Part shown: positions 32,478 through 41,045 of the stretch, piece after piece
How positions within the stretch are numbered: the stretch's first letter is position 1
How the letters are laid out: each line of letters opens with the position of its first letter
Assembly (NCBI RefSeq): GCF_024734665.1
Contig: NZ_CP102931.1
Coordinates: 5,764,001-5,828,000 of the forward strand
Origin: Variovorax paradoxus
Lineage (GTDB): Bacteria > Pseudomonadota > Gammaproteobacteria > Burkholderiales > Burkholderiaceae_C
Direction: 5' to 3'
Length of the DNA: 64,000 nt
Made by a program: the position numbers and the translations under genes
Notes under the pieces: model-generated
The model's database searches: none
Seen by the model: only the letters and a program-made list of their open reading frames with translations
What the model was told of the DNA's origin: nothing

Positions 32478-33020
32478 ATGAAGTTCGGACCACCGAGCAC
32501 CGCCCTGGCCTGCACCGTGCCTCTGGCACTGGTAGCGGGCTGTACGCTTTTCGCGCCGCCGCCGCCGCCCGCGCCACCGGCACCACCGCCTGCCGTGGTC
32601 TCGAAGGACGGCCTGGCGCCCATCACCGAGGAGCAGGTCGAGCGCATCCGCGAGGCCATCGGCGGCAAGCCGCCCAGCCCGGCCGTCGGCAAGGTGGTGC
32701 GCAGCGCCTCGCCGACCATCGAGTCATTCGTGCGGACCGAGGGCTGCATCACCGCGCGCAACGGCGCGGTGCTCAACCCCTTTGCAGCGTCCGGCCGCCT
32801 GTTCGACGGCACGGGCTTCCAGGGCGGTCCGATGTCGGAAATGCAGTACCACGACAAGACCGCCTGCGTGACGGTGAAGCGCATCCAGAACTGGAAGATG
32901 GTCACGCCGAAGCTGCTGCGCTTCGAGGTGGTCTATGTGGGCGACGACGGCGAGGAGCGCGCCGTGAAGCGGCATGAGCTGATGCGCCAGCCCAAGGGGG
33001 GCTGGCTCTTCACGCGCTGA
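32478..33020 (+). CDS. Proline-rich lipoprotein, unknown function
   Basis: 180 residues. The signal peptide ends in L-V-A-G-C (lipobox, Cys about residue 22), followed by a Pro/Ala tract P-P-P-P-P-A-P-P-A-P-P-P-A that would span from the membrane. The C-terminal part (about 55-180) contains E-G-C-I-T-A-R-N-G and H-D-K-T-A-C-V-T-V, two Cys that could pair, and a beta-rich end. No family was recognised. GGGAG precedes the ATG. The last 11 bp overlap the convergent end of the MFS pseudogene. Confidence 0.65.
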   Translation: MKFGPPSTALACTVPLALVAGCTLFAPPPPPAPPAPPPAVVSKDGLAPITEEQVERIREAIGGKPPSPAVGKVVRSASPTIESFVRTEGCITARNGAVLNPFAASGRLFDGTGFQGGPMSEMQYHDKTACVTVKRIQNWKMVTPKLLRFEVVYVGDDGEERAVKRHELMRQPKGGWLFTR

Positions 33021-34233
33021 GGGCTGCGGCTGCGCGCTTCTGCGCGCGTTGCGCCACTGCAAACGACAGCTGCGCCACGATGCCCGCCCCCGCCAGCACG
33101 ATGGCCGATGCCAGTGCAGGGTTGCGGTGGCCCATGCCCGCGAGCGCCGTGCACAGCGCGCCCACGGCCATCTGCGTGAAGCCGTAAAGGCCCGAGGCCG
33201 AGCCGATGACCTGCGGGTTCACGCTGATCGCCTGCGTGAGCGCGGCAGGCGAGGCCATGCCGGCGCCGACGGTGAACAGGAACATGCAGGCGACGATGAG
33301 CGGCACCGAAAGGTGATCGGCAAGCGCCGCGCCCAGCAGCACGAAGGCCGCAGCCACGCTCAGCGCATTCGAGCGAACCATGAGGCGGTCGACCCGCACG
33401 CGCGAGATCAGGTGGCTGGTGAGAAAGCTGCCGAGTCACACGCCCGACACCAGGATTGCGAGGTAGATGCCCGCCTCGTGCGCCGGCCGGTGCAGCTGGT
33501 CCACGAAGATGAAGGGCGCCGAGGCGATGAAGGCATACATCGACGTAGTGGCGCAGCCACCGCCGACCGAGAAGCCGAGAAAGGCCGGCGAGGCCAGCAG
33601 CTTCCTGTAGTTGCGGGCGAGCTCACGCGCATTGACAGCCGCACCGGGCGCGCCGGTTTCGGGCAGCAGGCGCCAGGTGAACAGGAAGCCGATGACACCG
33701 AGGGCAAAGAGCGCGTAGAAGATCGAGCGCCAGCCCAGCGCAGTGGCGAGCGCACCGCCGAGCAGCGGCGCGAGGCTCGGGCCGATGGTGACCATCAGGT
33801 TCATCAGCGCGAGGCGACGCGTGGCCTCTTGCGGCTCGGCCGTGTCGCGCACGATGCTGCGGCCGAGCACGAGGCCGGCGCAGCCACCGACCGCCTGGAA
33901 CAGGCGCGCCGCGATGAGCGAATGCACTTCGGGCGCGACCGCGGCCGCAAGACCCGCCACGCAATAAAGCCCCAGCCCGAACAGCAGCACCGGCCGCCGC
34001 CCGTAGCGGTCGGCCAGCGGGCCGTACACCAGCTGGCCCACTGCCAGGCCGAAGATGTAGAGGCTCACCGTCATCTGCATGGCGCCGATGCCAGCCCCGA
34101 GGCTCTTTGCGGCGATGGGCAGCGCGGGCACGAAGATGTGCATGGCGAGCGTGCCGCTGAAGGTGACCAGCGCCAGCAGCCACAGCGGCGCGTGCGGGCG
34201 GCGCTGTGGCGCGGAGGCGATGGCTGCGGTCAT
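33010..34233 (-). pseudogene. Bcr/CflA-type MFS exporter interrupted by an in-frame stop
   Basis: The frame from the ATG at 34233 encodes the first seven or so helices of a Bcr/CflA drug exporter (F-V-P-A-L-P-I-A-A-K-S-L, motif A G-P-L-A-D-R-Y-G-R-R-P). It then meets TGA at 33438-33436 after A-I-L-V-S-G-V. The same frame continues without shift (L-G-S-F-L-T-S-H-L-I-S-R-V) through the last helices to a natural stop at 33012-33010, so one base change explains the break. The truncated 265-residue product would not transport. It is the last gene of the efflux operon (ATGA overlap with the outer-membrane factor). A sequencing error or readthrough cannot be excluded. Confidence 0.82.
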
Positions 34234-35714
34234 TGCTTGGTGGTGGTTGCGCCGCCGGTCAGGTTGCCTTGCGCAAGGTTCGTATCTTCAGGCTCCCAGC
34301 CGCCGCCCAGTGCCATGAAAAGCATGACCTGGTCGTCGGACAGCTGCGCTTCGCTGGCGGCCAGTGCGGACTCGCTCGCGGCCAGCGCGCGCTCGGCGTC
34401 GAGCGAATCGAGGTAGCCGGTGCGGCCGTTCTGGTACAGCTGGCGCGCCTGCCGCGCGACGATGGCGCTCTGGTCGCGCGAGGCTTCCAGCGCGGCCCGG
34501 CGGTCGAGTTCGCGGGCGTAGTTGCCGAGCGCGGTCTCGGTCTCGCGCAGCGCGGTGAGCACGGTGCCATCGAACTTGGCGAGCGCGCCGCGCGTGCCGG
34601 CTTCGGCCTGCGCGATGCGCGACTGGACCACGCCGGTGTTCGGAATCGTCCACGAGATCAGCGGGCCGAGGCTGTAGCTCCTGCTGTCCTTGCGGCCGAA
34701 ATCGGCGGCGGTGCTGGCCGACATTGCCGACAGGCCGATCGACACGTGCGGGTACAGGTCGGCCGTGGCGACGCCGATGCGCGCGGTGGACGCGGCCAAC
34801 GTGCGCTCGGCCTGGCGGATGTCGGGCCGGCGGCGCAGCAGCTGCGCGCCGTCGCCCACGGGCAGCACGCCGGCCACGCGCGGCGGCGTGGTGCAGCCGG
34901 CCACCTCGCGCGGAAAATCTTGCGGCAGCGCGCCGGTGAGCGTGGCCAGGCGGTACAGCGCGGCCTGGCGGCTGGCCTGCAGCGGCGGCAGCGCGGCGTT
35001 GAGCGATTGCAGCTGCGCACGCGCGCGGCCCGCATCGATGGCGCCGGCGCGCCCGGCCTTCTGCAGGCGCTCGGTGACGTTCACCGCGTCTTTCTGCAGG
35101 TCGACGGACTTCTGCGCGATCTCCAGGCGCAAGCCGGTGGAACAGGCTTCGGCGTAGGCACGCGCGGTGCCCGCGGCGACGTTGACGCGCACCAGGTCGA
35201 GCGCGGCTTCGGCCGCTTCGGTGTTGGCGGCCGAGGCTTCGATGGCGCGGCGCAGCTGGCCGAACAGGTCGACCTGGTACGACAGCGAGGCGCCCAGGCC
35301 GTAGTTGAAGGTGCTCGGCGGCTCGTAGCCGCGCTGCAGCAACTGGATGCCCGACTGGTGGCCGAACGACGGACCGCCGTTCACGCCGATGGTGGGGTAC
35401 TTGCCGCCGGCCACTTCGTCGTCGATGGCGCGTTCGCGCTCGAGGTTGGCCACCGCCTGGCGCAGGTCGGTGTTGTGCGCGAGGGCCTGCTCGACGAGGC
35501 GATCAAGCAGCGGGTCGTGATACAGGCGCCACCAGTGCGCGGGCAGCGGCGCGGCGTTGGCGGGTGCCTCGGCGAAGGGCTTGCCGGCAGCGCTCTGGCT
35601 GGCGAGCGCCTCGGGCGGCTGCTTGTAGTCGGGGCCGACCGCCGCGCAGGCCGCGAGCCCGGCGGCGACGGCCAGCGATGCAAGGCGAAATGCGAAGCGG
35701 GTCATGCTGTTCAT
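34230..35714 (-). CDS. Outer-membrane efflux lipoprotein (NodT/OprM family)
   Basis: 494 residues. The signal peptide ends in G-L-A-A-C (lipobox), then V-G-P-D-Y-K-Q-P, the usual start of NodT-type factors. Two OEP repeats follow, with L-P-A-H-W-W-R-L-Y-H-D-P-L-L and L-L-R-R-R-P-D-I-R-Q-A-E-R-T-L-A as landmarks. It forms the trimeric outer-membrane channel for the HlyD/FUSC pump encoded upstream. The ATG at 35714 overlaps the adaptor stop (ATGA), and an ATG three codons later is possible. Confidence 0.92.
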   Translation of the reverse strand: MNSMTRFAFRLASLAVAAGLAACAAVGPDYKQPPEALASQSAAGKPFAEAPANAAPLPAHWWRLYHDPLLDRLVEQALAHNTDLRQAVANLERERAIDDEVAGGKYPTIGVNGGPSFGHQSGIQLLQRGYEPPSTFNYGLGASLSYQVDLFGQLRRAIEASAANTEAAEAALDLVRVNVAAGTARAYAEACSTGLRLEIAQKSVDLQKDAVNVTERLQKAGRAGAIDAGRARAQLQSLNAALPPLQASRQAALYRLATLTGALPQDFPREVAGCTTPPRVAGVLPVGDGAQLLRRRPDIRQAERTLAASTARIGVATADLYPHVSIGLSAMSASTAADFGRKDSRSYSLGPLISWTIPNTGVVQSRIAQAEAGTRGALAKFDGTVLTALRETETALGNYARELDRRAALEASRDQSAIVARQARQLYQNGRTGYLDSLDAERALAASESALAASEAQLSDDQVMLFMALGGGWEPEDTNLAQGNLTGGATTTKQ

Positions 35715-36652
35715 CCCTTCTGCGGCGCTGGGGTCGTTGCCGCCGTCTTCTGCGCCGCCTTGTTCTCCAGCACCTGCACCGTCACCGTCTGGCCCGCGAC
35801 GAGGCGCGCGCCCTGCGGCAGCGGATCGAGCTTGATGCGCACCGGAATGCGCTGCGCGAGCCGCACCCAATTGAAGGTCGGGTTCACGCTGGGCAGCAGG
35901 TTGGCGCTGGTGGAGCGGTCGTGGTCGGCGATGCCGGCAGCCACGCTGTCGACCGCGCCTTCGAACACCGCGCCGCCGCCCATCGGCGTGACGCGCACGC
36001 GGTCGCCGAGGTGGATGCGCGGCAGCTTGGTTTCCTCGAAATAGCCTTCGACGTAGAACGATTGCGCATCGACCAGCGCGAGCACCGGGCGGCCCACCGC
36101 GGCGTAGCTGCCCTGGCGCAGGTCGAGGTTGGTAACGAGGCCGTCGGTGGGCGCGCGCACCTCGGCGCGCTGCAGGTTGAGGCGAGCCGAATCGAGCGCC
36201 ACCTCGGCCTGCGCAACCGCGGCCTGCATCTGCTCGACGCGCGAGCGGGTCTGTTCGCGCGACTCCTTCGAGATCAGGTCGTCGAGCCCCGTGTTGCGCG
36301 TGTTCTCGCGCTGCGCCTGGGCGCTCTGGGCGCGCTGCGCGGCGAGCACGGCCTGGGCCTGGCGCACGGCGAGGTCGTAGCGCGCACGGTCCACCTCGAA
36401 CAGCAGCGTGCCGGCGGCGACCGGCTGGTTGTCCTTGATCGGCACTGCCGTGACGAGGCCCGACACGTCGGGCGCAATCTGCACGACGTTGGCGCGCACG
36501 CGGCCGTCGCGCGTCCACGGCGCGAGTTCGTAGTGGTCCCACAGTCGCAGGCCGGCCCACACGGCGGCGGCCACCACGACCACGGTGAAAAGAACGCGCC
36601 CGAGGCGCTGGGCCCACGGGTTTTCTGCGGAAGGACTGGTGGTGGCTTTCAT
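35711..36652 (-). CDS. HlyD-family membrane-fusion protein (AaeA-like)
   Basis: 313 residues. One N-terminal membrane anchor at about 18-38, then the lipoyl-like half (I-A-P-D-V-S-G-L-V-T-A-V-P-I-K-D-N-Q-P-V), a helical hairpin and the second lipoyl half (R-A-P-T-D-G-L-V-T-N-L). This periplasmic adaptor links an inner-membrane pump to the outer-membrane factor. Placed between DUF1656 and NodT genes in an AaeAB-like operon, it should serve efflux of aromatic acids or similar compounds. Confidence 0.92.
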   Translation of the reverse strand: MKATTSPSAENPWAQRLGRVLFTVVVVAAAVWAGLRLWDHYELAPWTRDGRVRANVVQIAPDVSGLVTAVPIKDNQPVAAGTLLFEVDRARYDLAVRQAQAVLAAQRAQSAQAQRENTRNTGLDDLISKESREQTRSRVEQMQAAVAQAEVALDSARLNLQRAEVRAPTDGLVTNLDLRQGSYAAVGRPVLALVDAQSFYVEGYFEETKLPRIHLGDRVRVTPMGGGAVFEGAVDSVAAGIADHDRSTSANLLPSVNPTFNWVRLAQRIPVRIKLDPLPQGARLVAGQTVTVQVLENKAAQKTAATTPAPQKG

Positions 36653-36674
36653 GGAGATCTCTTTGTCTATTTGT

Positions 36675-36881
36675 TTATTGGAGGTAGGAGGTGACGCGGC
36701 TCAGCGCGTAGAGCAGCAGCAGGTAGAGCGCCATGTCGAACAGCGCCGGATGCCACACCCAGCGGTACACGCCGGTGGCCGCGAGCAGGCGACGCACGCC
36801 CCACAGCGCGAGCAGCGCGCCGAGGGCCAGCACCATGATCCAGGGCAGGTAGAGGCCGTAGAAACTGGCTTCGCCGATCAT
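36675..36881 (-). CDS. DUF1656 small membrane protein (AaeX-like)
   Basis: 68 residues, two hydrophobic segments, with the DUF1656 pattern I-G-E-A-S-F-Y-G-L-Y-L-P-W and W-H-P-A-L-F-D-M-A-L-Y. Such proteins accompany FUSC/HlyD pumps as AaeX does in the aae operon; their exact task is unknown. The ATG at 36881 overlaps the FUSC stop (ATGA) and the stop lies 22 bp before the HlyD gene. Confidence 0.88.
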   Translation of the reverse strand: MIGEASFYGLYLPWIMVLALGALLALWGVRRLLAATGVYRWVWHPALFDMALYLLLLYALSRVTSYLQ

Positions 36882-38989
36882 GCGGAAGCTCCTTGCTTGG
36901 ACGCGCCCAACATCGGCGGCGCATCGGGAAAAAGATTGCGGCGCAGGCCGACCAGTGCGGTGACGGCGGCGCGCGAAGTCGATGAAGCAGCGGTGTCGCG
37001 CGCTTCGAGCATTGCGTTCAGCGCCTCGTCGATCTGCGGCAGCAGGCCCGGCGGACGCGGATTCATGCGGCCTTCCGAACGCTGGCGGAAGAAGCGCGAG
37101 ACGCCGCCCAGCAGCGCGGCCGATGTGGCCAGCGGCAGTTGGGCGCGCACGCGCTGCAGCACGGCGATGTCGGCACCCATGCGCAGGTCGCGCAGCGCAT
37201 CGTTGGCCGCCACGCCTTCGACGGTGCCGCCGGCCTGCGCGATGCGCGGCGCGAGCAGGCCGATGCGGTCGAGCATGCGCACGGCATAGGCGTCGCTCTG
37301 CGCATACTGCGGTTGAGAAGACGCGGCCATGTCGCCGAGCTCGCGCCAGGTGGCGCGCTGGATGCGGCGCGCGCTCCAGTCGGCGCCCACCGAACGCACC
37401 AGGCGGGTGACGCGCGCCGCAACGACCACGCCGACGATCTGGCCGATCATGCTGTTGAGGAAGCTCACGAGGTCGGAGCTGGCCGTGTCGTGCAGCGCGA
37501 GCGTGCCGGCCACGCCGAAGATCAGCGCCATAGCAGGCATGAAGTGCGTCGGGCGCGGCAGGTAGAGGCCCAGCAGCAGGAAGAGCGGCGCGCAGATCAC
37601 CACGAGCATGCCGAAGTCCTGCACCGTGGGCATCAGCACCAGCACATAGAGTGCCGAGATCGGAATGGACAACAGCGTCCACTTCAGGAAGCCGTGAATC
37701 GCCGGCACGGGGTCGTCCATGGTGGCGAAGAAGCAGCAGAAGACGGCGGCCATCATGGTCGCGGCCGAGCCCATGGGCCAGCCAGTGACGATCCAGAACG
37801 CGCCGCACAGGCAGATGGCGATGACGGCGGCGAGCGCGGAAAGCAGCGCCATGCCGTAGTCGCGATGCAGCACGCGACTGCCGAGCGCTGCCGTGCGGCG
37901 CAACGGGGCGGCGCCCTTCAGGCCTTCGTCGATGTCGAGACGCAGCTGGGCGCAGGCGGTCCAGCCGTCGACGAGTTCTTCGAGGCGACCTGCGAGGCCG
38001 ATGCGCAGGGCGCGGCCCCATGGAGTCTGTTGCTGCGCGTTCGCGGGCGTGACGCTCAGTGCGTCGATGGCGCGGCGCAGGGCTTGCAGGCGTTCGGCGC
38101 GGGTTGCTGCATCGCCGGTGGGTTCGGCTTCTTCGCGCAGCCACTGTGCGGCCTGCGAGAGCACGGCGGCCACATCGGGAGCCAGCCGGCCTTCGGCCTG
38201 CTCCAGCGCCTGCAGGCGGTCTTCGACGGCCGACAGGGCCGGAGTGAGCGCGGCAACGCGGTCCTGCATGGCGCGGATGGCGCCCGCGGTCCAGCGCAGG
38301 TGCGTGGTGTCGAAGGGCACGTGGGTGGAGAGCAGGCGCAGCTGCGTGATGTCGCCGGCGAGGCGGCGGCGGTCGTCGTCGAGGCGCTTCGGGTCAGCGT
38401 TGCTGCTGCGGCCGGCGGGCTGCAGCAGGTCGCCGAGCCACTTGCGCGCGTCCTGCAGCGTGCGGTCGAGCAGGCCCAGCACGGTCGGCGCAAGCCCCGC
38501 GGGCAGCACGAGGCTGTGGACCAGCGTGGCGCAGAAGATGCCGAGGCCGATTTCTTCCACGCGCGCCACCGCGGTGTCGAACAGCGCGAGCGGCGTCTGC
38601 ACAGAAGGAAAGCCGATCAGCGCCGCCGTGTAGCCCGCGAGCATGAACACGTACGAGCGCGGCGTGCGGTCGAGCAGCGAAATACACAGGCACAGCCCGA
38701 CCCACAGCGCGAGCACCAGCGTCAGCAGCTCGGGCGCGTTGGACAGCGCGGGCACCAGCAGCACGGTCGCAGTACTGCCGATGAGCGTGCCGAAGAAGCG
38801 GTACACCGCTTTCGAACGCACGGCGCCGGCCAGCGGATGGGCGACGATGTAGGTGGTCATGAGCGCCCAGAACGGGCGCGGCAGGCCGGCGCGGCTGGCA
38901 AGGTACATCGCCAGCATGGCCGCGGCGAAGCTCTTGCCGGAAAAGAGAAGCTCCGCGCGGCTGAAGCGCGGCAGGCTGAGCGCGGCCAT
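36878..38989 (-). CDS. FUSC-family inner-membrane pump (AaeB-like)
   Basis: 703 residues. Two membrane blocks (about 20-165 and 365-525), each with about six helices, are separated by a long cytosolic region, with a cytosolic C-terminus; this is the FUSC/AaeB plan. The first block starts F-W-A-L-M-T-T-Y-I-V-A-H-P and contains R-F-F-G-T-L-I-G-S; the second holds W-I-V-T-G-W-P-M-G-S. AaeB exports hydroxylated aromatic carboxylates with AaeA, and the gene set here suggests similar detoxification. It follows the MarR gene by 6 bp. Confidence 0.9.
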   Translation of the reverse strand: MAALSLPRFSRAELLFSGKSFAAAMLAMYLASRAGLPRPFWALMTTYIVAHPLAGAVRSKAVYRFFGTLIGSTATVLLVPALSNAPELLTLVLALWVGLCLCISLLDRTPRSYVFMLAGYTAALIGFPSVQTPLALFDTAVARVEEIGLGIFCATLVHSLVLPAGLAPTVLGLLDRTLQDARKWLGDLLQPAGRSSNADPKRLDDDRRRLAGDITQLRLLSTHVPFDTTHLRWTAGAIRAMQDRVAALTPALSAVEDRLQALEQAEGRLAPDVAAVLSQAAQWLREEAEPTGDAATRAERLQALRRAIDALSVTPANAQQQTPWGRALRIGLAGRLEELVDGWTACAQLRLDIDEGLKGAAPLRRTAALGSRVLHRDYGMALLSALAAVIAICLCGAFWIVTGWPMGSAATMMAAVFCCFFATMDDPVPAIHGFLKWTLLSIPISALYVLVLMPTVQDFGMLVVICAPLFLLLGLYLPRPTHFMPAMALIFGVAGTLALHDTASSDLVSFLNSMIGQIVGVVVAARVTRLVRSVGADWSARRIQRATWRELGDMAASSQPQYAQSDAYAVRMLDRIGLLAPRIAQAGGTVEGVAANDALRDLRMGADIAVLQRVRAQLPLATSAALLGGVSRFFRQRSEGRMNPRPPGLLPQIDEALNAMLEARDTAASSTSRAAVTALVGLRRNLFPDAPPMLGASKQGASA

Positions 38990-38995
38990 CTGCTG

Positions 38996-39493
38996 CTACC
39001 TGCGCCCTTCCTGCGGCGGCGGGCTCTGCACGGAACGAACGCCCATGCGCTCCTCAAGCACGCCGAACACGCGCAGGCAGGCGGCGACGTCCTCGTCGGA
39101 CACGCCGTCGAACAGCGACACCCGCATCAGCGTCAGCGCCGCCTCGATGGGCTCGCAGGCGGCCTTGCCGGCTTCGGTGAGATGAAGCGTCTTGGCGCGG
39201 CGGTCGGCCGGGTCTTCGCGGCGCTCTACAAGGCCGGCTTCCACCAGTTGGTCGACCGAGCGCACCAGCGACGGCCCCTCGATGCCCAGCGCCTCGGCCA
39301 GCACGCCCTGGCGCACCTCGCCGTTCATGCGCCCGAGCATCACGATCGGGTAGGCCAGCGTCTGCGACACGCCGACGTGCGCCACCGCCTTGTCCGCCGC
39401 GGCGCGGTAACCGCGCTGCAGCACCGCCAGCGACGTGCCGAGCCGCATCAGCGCCTGTTCGCGCGTCGGTTGAGGGTTGGGTTGGTCGCTCAC
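38996..39493 (-). CDS. MarR-family regulator of the efflux operon
   Basis: 165 residues. The winged HTH at about 50-115 includes V-L-A-E-A-L-G-I-E-G-P-S-L-V-R-S-V-D-Q-L and the wing R-R-E-D-P-A-D-R-R-A-K-T-L-H-L-T-E-A-G (the D-x-R-A/S-K wing motif). MarR proteins release DNA on binding phenolic ligands. As the first gene of the operon, 6 bp before the FUSC gene, it probably represses the pump through the palindrome at 39511. Confidence 0.92.
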   Translation of the reverse strand: MSDQPNPQPTREQALMRLGTSLAVLQRGYRAAADKAVAHVGVSQTLAYPIVMLGRMNGEVRQGVLAEALGIEGPSLVRSVDQLVEAGLVERREDPADRRAKTLHLTEAGKAACEPIEAALTLMRVSLFDGVSDEDVAACLRVFGVLEERMGVRSVQSPPPQEGRR

Positions 39494-39510
39494 GATAGCC
39501 GCCTATTAAT

Positions 39511-39520
39511 TAGCATGCTA
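39511..39520. promoter_or_regulatory. MarR operator candidate
   Basis: TAGCATGCTA, a perfect 10-bp palindrome in an AT-rich stretch, ends 17 bp upstream of the MarR ATG (39493), where a repressor would block transcription. Confidence 0.55.
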
Positions 39521-39620
39521 TCGATTGTACGGGTAACTACCAATCCTTGCCAGCGGCAAGGCTGCCGCCCGCCTTCAGGGCCGAAGGCGCGAAAAAATGG
39601 AACGGGAGAAAGAAGAAAAG

Positions 39621-39950
39621 TGTGAAGCCCGCCGATAAGCCGGATTCTGTGCATCGAAGGCCTCTTGCGAAGCCTTCGACGTGACCGCCATTACTCTGGG
39701 CCGTCTGTCACCAGACGGCTCGATGCCACCTACCCGCCAGCTCAGCGGAACCACCTCAATACTGGCCTACTTGGTGTTGCTGCGCGCAGAGATTGCCCGT
39801 TTCACCCGAACTTAATCGGCTCGTCTCTGTTGCTCTGATCCTCACCTCACGGTGGAGAGTCGTTAACTCCTGCGCTGTCCTATGCAGTCCGGACGTTCCT
39901 CCAGTGCGCTCTTTCGAGACTTGCACCAGCGGCGGTCTGGCGTGCTTCAC
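39621..39950 (-). ncRNA. rnpB: RNase P RNA (type A)
   Basis: Read on the minus strand, the RNA begins GUGAAGCACGCC near 39950 and ends ACAGAAUCCGGCUUAUCGG then GGGCUUCACA near 39621; these ends pair as helix P1. The universally conserved GGAGGAACGUCCGGACU lies at about 39908-39892. The GAAACGGGCAA and AGAGUAAUGGCGG type segments of the catalytic core are also present. It is the catalytic RNA that trims tRNA 5' ends. The ends are accurate to a few bases. It lies divergent from cysK in a 555-bp stretch without protein genes (39494-40048). Confidence 0.95.
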
Positions 39951-40048
39951 GGGGCGGATTATCGCCTCTACCCGAGCGCGCCTTCGGGCTGGTCTCACAA
40001 TGCGCGCTGTTCGTCCGACAAACGCATTGATCCAAGGAGACTCCATCC

Positions 40049-40969
40049 ATGAAGGCCCAGAACATCCTCGAGACCATCGGCAACACACCGCACATCCGCA
40101 TCAACCGACTGTTCGGCAATGCGAAGCAGCAGGTGTGGATCAAGTCGGAGCGCGCCAACCCCGGCGGCTCGATCAAGGACCGCATCGCGCTGTCGATGGT
40201 GGAAGACGCCGAGAAGAGCGGCGCGCTCAAGCCCGGCGGCACCATCGTCGAGCCCACCTCGGGCAATACCGGCATCGGCCTTGCCATGGTGGCGGCCGTC
40301 AAGGGCTACAAGCTGATCCTGGTGATGCCCGACAGCATGTCCATCGAGCGCCGCCGCCTGATGCTGGCCTACGGCGCCTCATTCGACCTGACGCCGCGCG
40401 CCAACGGCATGAAGGGCTCCATCGCCCGCGCCGAGGAAATCGTGGCCGGTACGCCCGGCGCGTGGATGCCGCAGCAGTTCAACAACCCCGCGAATGTCGA
40501 AGTGCACGTGCGCACCACGGCCGAGGAAATCGCGGCTGACTTCCCTGACGGCATCGACGTGCTGATCACCGGCGTGGGCACGGGCGGCCACATCACGGGC
40601 GTGGCGCAGGTGCTGAAGAAGAAGTGGCCGAAGCTGCAGGTGTTCGCGGTCGAGCCGGTGGCTTCGCCCGTCATTTCCGGCGGCGCGCCGGCGCCGCACC
40701 CCATCCAGGGCATCGGCGCGGGCTTCATTCCGAAGAACCTCGACACCTCGCTGCTCGACGGCGTGCTGCAGGTCGACGCCGAACCAGCGCGCGAAATGGC
40801 CCGCCGCTGCGCGCGCGAGGAAGGCATTCTGGTCGGCATTTCGTCGGGGGCCACGCTCGCTGCCATCGCGCAGAAGCTGCCCTCGCTGGCGCCCGATGCG
40901 GTGGTGCTGGGCTTCAACTACGACACGGGCGAGCGATACCTTTCGGTCGAAGGCTTCCTGCCCGCCTGA
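40049..40969 (+). CDS. cysK: Cysteine synthase A
   Basis: 306 residues, PLP-dependent O-acetylserine sulfhydrylase making cysteine from O-acetylserine and sulfide. Motifs: N-P-G-G-S-I-K-D-R (PLP lysine near residue 43), P-T-S-G-N-T-G (substrate loop), [10 protein letters not shown] (phosphate cleft) and a G-I-S-S-G-A loop. AAGGAG precedes the ATG at 40049. It is transcribed away from rnpB. The length and the S-G-N-T-G-I-G-L-A segment fit CysK better than CysM. Confidence 0.93.
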   Translation: MKAQNILETIGNTPHIRINRLFGNAKQQVWIKSERANPGGSIKDRIALSMVEDAEKSGALKPGGTIVEPTSGNTGIGLAMVAAVKGYKLILVMPDSMSIERRRLMLAYGASFDLTPRANGMKGSIARAEEIVAGTPGAWMPQQFNNPANVEVHVRTTAEEIAADFPDGIDVLITGVGTGGHITGVAQVLKKKWPKLQVFAVEPVASPVISGGAPAPHPIQGIGAGFIPKNLDTSLLDGVLQVDAEPAREMARRCAREEGILVGISSGATLAAIAQKLPSLAPDAVVLGFNYDTGERYLSVEGFLPA

Positions 40970-40972
40970 TCC

Positions 40973-40990
40973 AGCTATAGCTTTCATAGC
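40973..40990. repeat. Short dispersed-type repeat
   Basis: AGCTATAGCTTTCATAGC, a short GCTAT/ATAGC dyad just after cysK. It resembles the AGCTAT...ATAGC(T) intergenic repeats common in Comamonadaceae genomes. No second copy was seen in this window. Confidence 0.4.
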
Positions 40991-41045
40991 GCCCTCGGCG
41001 CGTAAAATGCGCGGCCTGCTTGATAAACACAAGCCCTACGCCGCC

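Noticed and set aside
39571..39588. GCCTTC-6 nt-GAAGGC hairpin as rnpB terminator
   Set aside because: The A/T run lies on the wrong side for the minus strand, so it would not terminate rnpB; the real end signal is unclear.
39756..40088. A minus-strand open frame over the RNase P RNA
   Set aside because: The region matches conserved RNase P RNA core segments and pairing ends; the frame is accidental.
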